Assembly (NCBI GenBank): GCA_041168905.1
Contig: JBEEJZ010000109.1
Location: 1 to 10,812 of the forward strand
From: JBEEJZ01 sp041168905
GTDB taxonomy: Bacteria > Pseudomonadota > Gammaproteobacteria > Burkholderiales > Burkholderiaceae_C
Length of the DNA stretch: 10,812 bases
Direction: 5' to 3'
In this document: positions 7,575 to 10,812 of the stretch, in pieces
Position numbering within the stretch: the first letter of the stretch is position 1
Layout of the letters: each line of letters opens with the position of its first letter
Made by a program: the position numbers and the translations under genes
Notes under the pieces: model-generated
What the model saw: only the letters and a program-made list of their open reading frames with translations
What the model was told of the DNA's origin: nothing
The model's database searches: none

Positions 7575-9688
7575 TGACATCGGTGGTCGGCGAAGTGCCC
7601 GCCTTGCTGCAGTGGCCCGAGCCGATGCAGACCTTGCACGCTTGCAGTGAACAGGGCTGGCTGCGGCGCTTGGACAGCACTTTGGCCGGCTTTGTGGCCG
7701 AGCAAGATCCCGCGGCCTCGCCAGCGCTCCTGGTGGCAGTGGCATTGCTGGCCCATCTGGAAGGGCGGGGCCATACCTGCTTGCCTCTCAAGCACTTGTT
7801 GTCGTCCGCACAGGCCTTGCTGGCCTGGCCACCAGCAGCCCAGCAGAGTTTGATGGCGCTGATGAGCCATCTGCCCGCAGATATGCCCGCGCTTCTGGAT
7901 TGCCTGAGGGCGAGTACACAGGTGCGATGTGCCAGCAAGGACTTGAGCCCGGAGATGTCACTCACAGCCGACCTTGGTCAGCCTCTGGTGCTCGATGGTG
8001 ACGCCGACAACCCTCGCCTCTACCTGCGCCGCTACTGGACCTACGAGCAGCAGATTGCGCAAAACCTGCGAGCCCGAATCGGGCTGCAGCGTGCGGTCGA
8101 CATTCCACGGGCCAGAGCCGAGCTCGACAAGCTGTTTGATGGCAAAAGCACTGTTGCAACTGTCCAGCCAGACTGGCAAAAGATGGCTTGTGCCTTGGCC
8201 TTGCGGGGCAATTTTTCAGTGATTACCGGTGGTCCGGGCACCGGCAAGACCTACACGGCCGCCCGTTTGCTGGCACTCATCTGGGCGATAGAGCCAGCAC
8301 CTGAACGCCTGCGGGTGGCGCTGGCTGCCCCTACTGGCAAGGCGGCAGCGCGGCTGCGGTCTTCGATAGACGGTGCACTGAAGGAGCTAGGTGCGAAGGT
8401 GGGAGAGGGCGTGGACCTGGCCGCGCTGGCTGCCCGCATGGGGCCGGCCCGTACCCTGCATGCGCTGCTGGGCGCACGGCCGGACACCCGCAGCTTCACC
8501 TTTGATGCTGTACGCCCTTTGGATGTGGACGTGCTCATACTCGATGAGGCCTCCATGGTGCACCTGGAGATGATGGCGGCGCTGCTGCAGGCGCTACCCG
8601 TCAGCACCCGCCTGATTCTGCTGGGCGACAAGGACCAGCTGGCATCGGTGGAAGCGGGGGCTGTGCTGGGTGATCTGTGTCGCCATGCCGCGCAGGGCCG
8701 CTACCAGGCCGATACACAAGCCTATCTGCAGTCAGTCACCGGGCATGACTTGCCCGCTGCCATGGTGGAGTACGGGCCCGGCCCGGCACTGGCACAGCAC
8801 ACCGTGATGCTGCGTGAAAGCAGGCGCTTTGGCGGACCCATAGGCCAGCTGGCACTCGCGGTCAACCTCGGCAACGCTGAAGACGCTATGAAGTTGCTGC
8901 GAGACGACTCTAGCGGTGCGCTCAAGCTCCTGTCGCCCGCATCGGCGGCTCAGGTGGTGGCACTGGCGGTGCGCGGTGACGGACACAGTGCCGACTGTGC
9001 GACTGGCGCGGCCAGCTTTGCCGATTACCTGACCTTGATGGCTCAGGGGACGGCTGCATCGGAGGCAGGCTCCCCGATGAGCCAGGCGCACGCTGAATGG
9101 GTACGTCAGATCTTGCAGCGGTTTGAGCGATTTCGCATTTTGTGTGCGGTTCACGATGGGGAGTGGGGTACACGGGCTTTGAATCAGGCCGTGGCGCGCG
9201 CACTAGCGCAGCAGGGGCTACTGAAACCGCTAGGCGATTGGTACGCCGGCCGCCCCGTGATGGTGACGCGCAATGACGCGGCGCTGGGCGTTTTCAATGG
9301 CGATATCGGTGTCGTGTTGCCGTCTGCCGAGGCCGGTGCCGGGCTCAAGGCCTACTTTCTGGATGGCGAGCAGGTACGCGGTGTGGGCGTTGGGCGTTTG
9401 GCTGCGGTGGAAACAGCGTTTGCCATGACAGTGCACAAGAGCCAGGGCTCGGAGTTTTCACACACTGCGGTGGTCTTGCCGCCAGGCAGTTCCGCCGTGC
9501 TGACCCGTGAACTGGCCTACACAGCCATCACGCGTGCGCGAGAAAACCTCACCTTGTGCGAAGCCGCGCCAGGATTGCTGGCCACGGCGCTGGCTCAGCC
9601 CACCCGACGTTCCAGCGGCCTGGATGTGGATGCCTACATTCAGTCACAAAGTTTGAACCTAATCATCCCGAATGATCAATTAATGTGA
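7571..9688 (+). CDS. recD: RecBCD enzyme subunit RecD (5'-3' helicase, exonuclease V alpha chain)
   Basis: RecD is the fast 5'-3' SF1B helicase of RecBCD, needed for full nuclease activity and for control of RecA loading. From the ATG at 7571 it has 705 residues, longer than E. coli RecD (608). Motifs seen: Walker A GGPGTGKT at 220-227, Walker B LILDEASM with D325/E326, GDKDQL at 352-357 followed by ASVEAGAVLGD, an ESRRFGG block, NGDIG near 578, MTVHKSQGSEF from 619 and YTAITRAR at 650-657. The first ~200 residues are the RecD N-terminal domain that contacts RecC. The frame is open back to 7487, but the added residues lie inside the recB end and look like out-of-frame translation. The ATGA overlap with the recB stop and AAGG at 7558-7561 favour 7571; the next codon (7574) is also ATG. 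The last dozen codons are AT-rich and run into a palindromic region. Confidence 0.96.
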   Translation: MMTSVVGEVPALLQWPEPMQTLHACSEQGWLRRLDSTLAGFVAEQDPAASPALLVAVALLAHLEGRGHTCLPLKHLLSSAQALLAWPPAAQQSLMALMSHLPADMPALLDCLRASTQVRCASKDLSPEMSLTADLGQPLVLDGDADNPRLYLRRYWTYEQQIAQNLRARIGLQRAVDIPRARAELDKLFDGKSTVATVQPDWQKMACALALRGNFSVITGGPGTGKTYTAARLLALIWAIEPAPERLRVALAAPTGKAAARLRSSIDGALKELGAKVGEGVDLAALAARMGPARTLHALLGARPDTRSFTFDAVRPLDVDVLILDEASMVHLEMMAALLQALPVSTRLILLGDKDQLASVEAGAVLGDLCRHAAQGRYQADTQAYLQSVTGHDLPAAMVEYGPGPALAQHTVMLRESRRFGGPIGQLALAVNLGNAEDAMKLLRDDSSGALKLLSPASAAQVVALAVRGDGHSADCATGAASFADYLTLMAQGTAASEAGSPMSQAHAEWVRQILQRFERFRILCAVHDGEWGTRALNQAVARALAQQGLLKPLGDWYAGRPVMVTRNDAALGVFNGDIGVVLPSAEAGAGLKAYFLDGEQVRGVGVGRLAAVETAFAMTVHKSQGSEFSHTAVVLPPGSSAVLTRELAYTAITRARENLTLCEAAPGLLATALAQPTRRSSGLDVDAYIQSQSLNLIIPNDQLM
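9662..9684. repeat. Cluster of small palindromes overlapping the recD stop
   Basis: ATCAT (9662-9666) and ATGAT (9672-9676) form an inverted repeat around five bases. They are followed by the palindromes TGATCA (9673-9678) and ATTAAT (9679-9684). The segment is AT-rich within otherwise GC-rich sequence and spans the final recD codons up to just before the stop. It could be an operator or upstream promoter element for the cytochrome b561 gene, or simply a relaxed C-terminal coding tail. The repeats are visible; function is inference. Confidence 0.3.
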
Positions 9689-9694
9689 ATGAAA

Positions 9695-9713
9695 GCATCA
9701 AGTTTTTTGATGC
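9695..9713 (+). terminator. 7-bp perfect hairpin after recD, possible terminator
   Basis: GCATCAA (9695-9701) pairs perfectly with TTGATGC (9707-9713) around a GTTTT loop. It starts six bases after the recD stop codon, where a transcript end would be expected. The stem has few GC pairs and the T-run lies in the loop and stem rather than after it, so it is a poor intrinsic terminator in the + direction. It could instead be a 3'-end stabilising hairpin or a protein-binding palindrome for the downstream genes. Confidence 0.3.
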
Positions 9714-9797
9714 CGATCGTGTGGGCTGACACCTAAACTTCCTCCCAATCAACACTACCCAGCAAGGGTATGCAGCGGCGTAATAGTCGCTAAACGC

Positions 9798-9803
9798 AAG
9801 GAG
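9798..9803 (+). promoter_or_regulatory. Shine-Dalgarno site fixing the GTG start of cytochrome b561
   Basis: AAGGAG is a full-strength match ending seven bases before the GTG at 9811. It settles the start of the gene on GTG rather than on the ATG codons further inside. Between the recD hairpin and this site the closest promoter-like element is CTGACA at 9726-9731, but I see no good -10 box at the right distance. Confidence 0.7.
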
Positions 9804-9810
9804 TTTCATC

Positions 9811-10371
9811 GTGAGTCAGCCGCCCAACCGCTCTGATTACCATATGTTTTCCATCGTCCTGCACTGGGTGCTGGGCCTGAGCCTGGTGGCCATCTTTGCG
9901 CTGGGCATTTACATGAGCGAGTTGCCGTTTTCGCCGGCGCGCCTCAAGCTCTACAACTGGCATAAATGGGCGGGTGTCACGATCTTGATGCTGTCGCTGC
10001 TGCGACTGGGCTGGCGCTTGACACATCCCCCGACACCTTTGCCCGAGCTGGTGAAGAAGTCCATGCCTGACTGGCAGATGCGCGCCTACCACGCCACCCA
10101 CGTGCTGTTTTATGTGCTGTTCCTGGTGGTGCCCTTGATAGGCTGGGCCTACAGCTCGGCGGCGGGGTTCCCGGTGGTGCTGTTCGGAGTCTTGCCCTTG
10201 CCAGACTTGCTGGCGGCCGACAAGGCCCTGGCTGAACTGATCAAACCCTTGCACAAATTTTCGGCCCTGATGCTGGGTGCTTTGGTGATTGTTCACGTGG
10301 CCGCCGCACTCAAGCACCAGCTGGTGGACCGCGATGGCCTGATGGCGCGCATGCTGCCGCGGCTACGCTGA
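9811..10371 (+). CDS. Cytochrome b561 family protein (CybB/YceJ-like), di-heme membrane electron carrier
   Basis: This 186-residue inner-membrane protein belongs to the prokaryotic cytochrome b561 family (E. coli CybB is 176 residues, YceJ 188), thought to move electrons between quinones and acceptors such as superoxide. Four hydrophobic helices are seen near residues 12-34, 53-70, 95-115 and 150-167. The four expected haem-ligand histidines are H18 (LHW), H51 (WHKW), H148 (LHKF) and H162 (VHV). The spacings of 33 and 14 residues fit the family pattern of two stacked b haems, H18 probably pairing with H162 and H51 with H148. The start is GTG, fixed by AAGGAG seven bases upstream. The gene is 122 bases from recD, so probably a separate unit, and 38 bases before a YceI-family gene, a pairing like yceJ-yceI of E. 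coli. The exact electron partner cannot be told from sequence, so I give no symbol. Confidence 0.93.
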   Translation: MSQPPNRSDYHMFSIVLHWVLGLSLVAIFALGIYMSELPFSPARLKLYNWHKWAGVTILMLSLLRLGWRLTHPPTPLPELVKKSMPDWQMRAYHATHVLFYVLFLVVPLIGWAYSSAAGFPVVLFGVLPLPDLLAADKALAELIKPLHKFSALMLGALVIVHVAAALKHQLVDRDGLMARMLPRLR

Positions 10372-10409
10372 TCGTCATACCGACCTTTTTCTATCCATTG
10401 GTAATCAAC

Positions 10410-10812
10410 ATGACATTGGAAACCACATCGTATTTTCGCCTTGGACTGGCTGGCCTATTGGCTGGCGCGTCTGTGCTGGCTCAGGCAGAGACCAAATTGG
10501 TGCCTGCGCAAAGCGACATCAGTTTTAGCGTCAAGCAAATGGGGGTACCTCTCGAGGGGCGCTTTCGCAAGTTTGATGCACAGATGAACTTTGATGTCAG
10601 CAAGCCCGAGACCAGCAAGATCGCATTTACGGTGGACATGGGCAGTGCCACCATGGGTTCGCCCGAAACCGATGGCGAGTTACCCAAGGCAGCCTGGTTC
10701 AACACACCCAAATTTCCGCAAGCCACGTTTCAGTCCAGCGCCGTCAAGGCCTTGGGGGCGGGCAAGCTGGAGGTGAGCGGCAAGCTGAGCATCAAAGGCA
10801 GTGTGCGCGATG
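10410..10812 (+). CDS. YceI-family periplasmic lipid-binding protein, 3' end beyond window
   Basis: The reading frame stays open from the ATG at 10410 to the window end, giving 134 codons of a protein expected to be about 185-195 residues. Residues 1-26 look like a Sec signal peptide: a short polar start, R10, a hydrophobic Leu/Ala/Gly core, and an AQA cleavage site after residue 26. The mature part shows YceI features: SDISFSVKQMG, then GRFRKFDAQMNFD, WFNTPKFPQATFQS, and the strand pair GKLEVSGKLSIKG. YceI proteins fold as a lipocalin-like beta barrel that binds isoprenoid chains such as quinones in the periplasm. That would suit a partnership with the preceding cytochrome b561, though the joint function is not established. 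No clear Shine-Dalgarno site precedes the ATG; a TTG at 10398 is a possible alternative start. A 38-base gap suggests co-transcription with the b561 gene. Confidence 0.9.
   Translation, partial: MTLETTSYFRLGLAGLLAGASVLAQAETKLVPAQSDISFSVKQMGVPLEGRFRKFDAQMNFDVSKPETSKIAFTVDMGSATMGSPETDGELPKAAWFNTPKFPQATFQSSAVKALGAGKLEVSGKLSIKGSVRD

Noticed and set aside
6334..7965. Antisense open frame of 543 codons on the minus strand across the end of recB and start of recD
   Set aside because: Its Arg/Pro/Ala/Ser-rich sequence has no domain and it runs across the recB-recD junction opposite conserved nuclease motifs, as expected of a shadow frame.

Overview
The window comes from a GC-rich bacterium. Third codon positions favour G and C, with unusually heavy use of TTG as well as CTG for leucine. 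Together with the protein sequences and gene order, this suggests a betaproteobacterium of the order Burkholderiales, probably a Comamonadaceae relative (inference; no database search was possible).

Layout: an AT-rich leader (about 1-113) precedes a short ORF of 54 codons with a good ribosome binding site. After a 55-base spacer containing a GC-rich hairpin come three large genes on the + strand, recC (334-3885), recB (3882-7574) and recD (7571-9688). Each is joined to the next by a 4-base ATGA stop/start overlap, so translation is almost certainly coupled. Together they encode the complete RecBCD (exonuclease V) helicase-nuclease, which resects double-strand breaks, loads RecA and degrades foreign linear DNA. 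The SF1 helicase motifs of RecB and RecD and the RecB nuclease residues are all present, so the enzyme looks functional. The ptrA gene that sits between recC and recB in E. coli is absent.

After recD comes a 122-base intergenic region. It begins with palindromes, including a perfect 7-bp hairpin, and ends in a strong Shine-Dalgarno site. It is followed by a cytochrome b561 gene with a GTG start (9811-10371) and, 38 bases further on, a YceI-family periplasmic lipid-binding protein (from 10410), which runs off the window end. The b561-YceI pairing resembles yceJ-yceI of E. coli and is probably a separate transcription unit from recCBD.

Overall this is ordinary chromosomal housekeeping sequence. 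I saw no mobile elements, tRNA or rRNA genes, CRISPR arrays or clear signs of horizontal transfer. The points most worth a second look are the small ORF and hairpin in front of a recC that lacks a Shine-Dalgarno site, and the palindrome cluster after recD. I did not find a convincing undescribed system.
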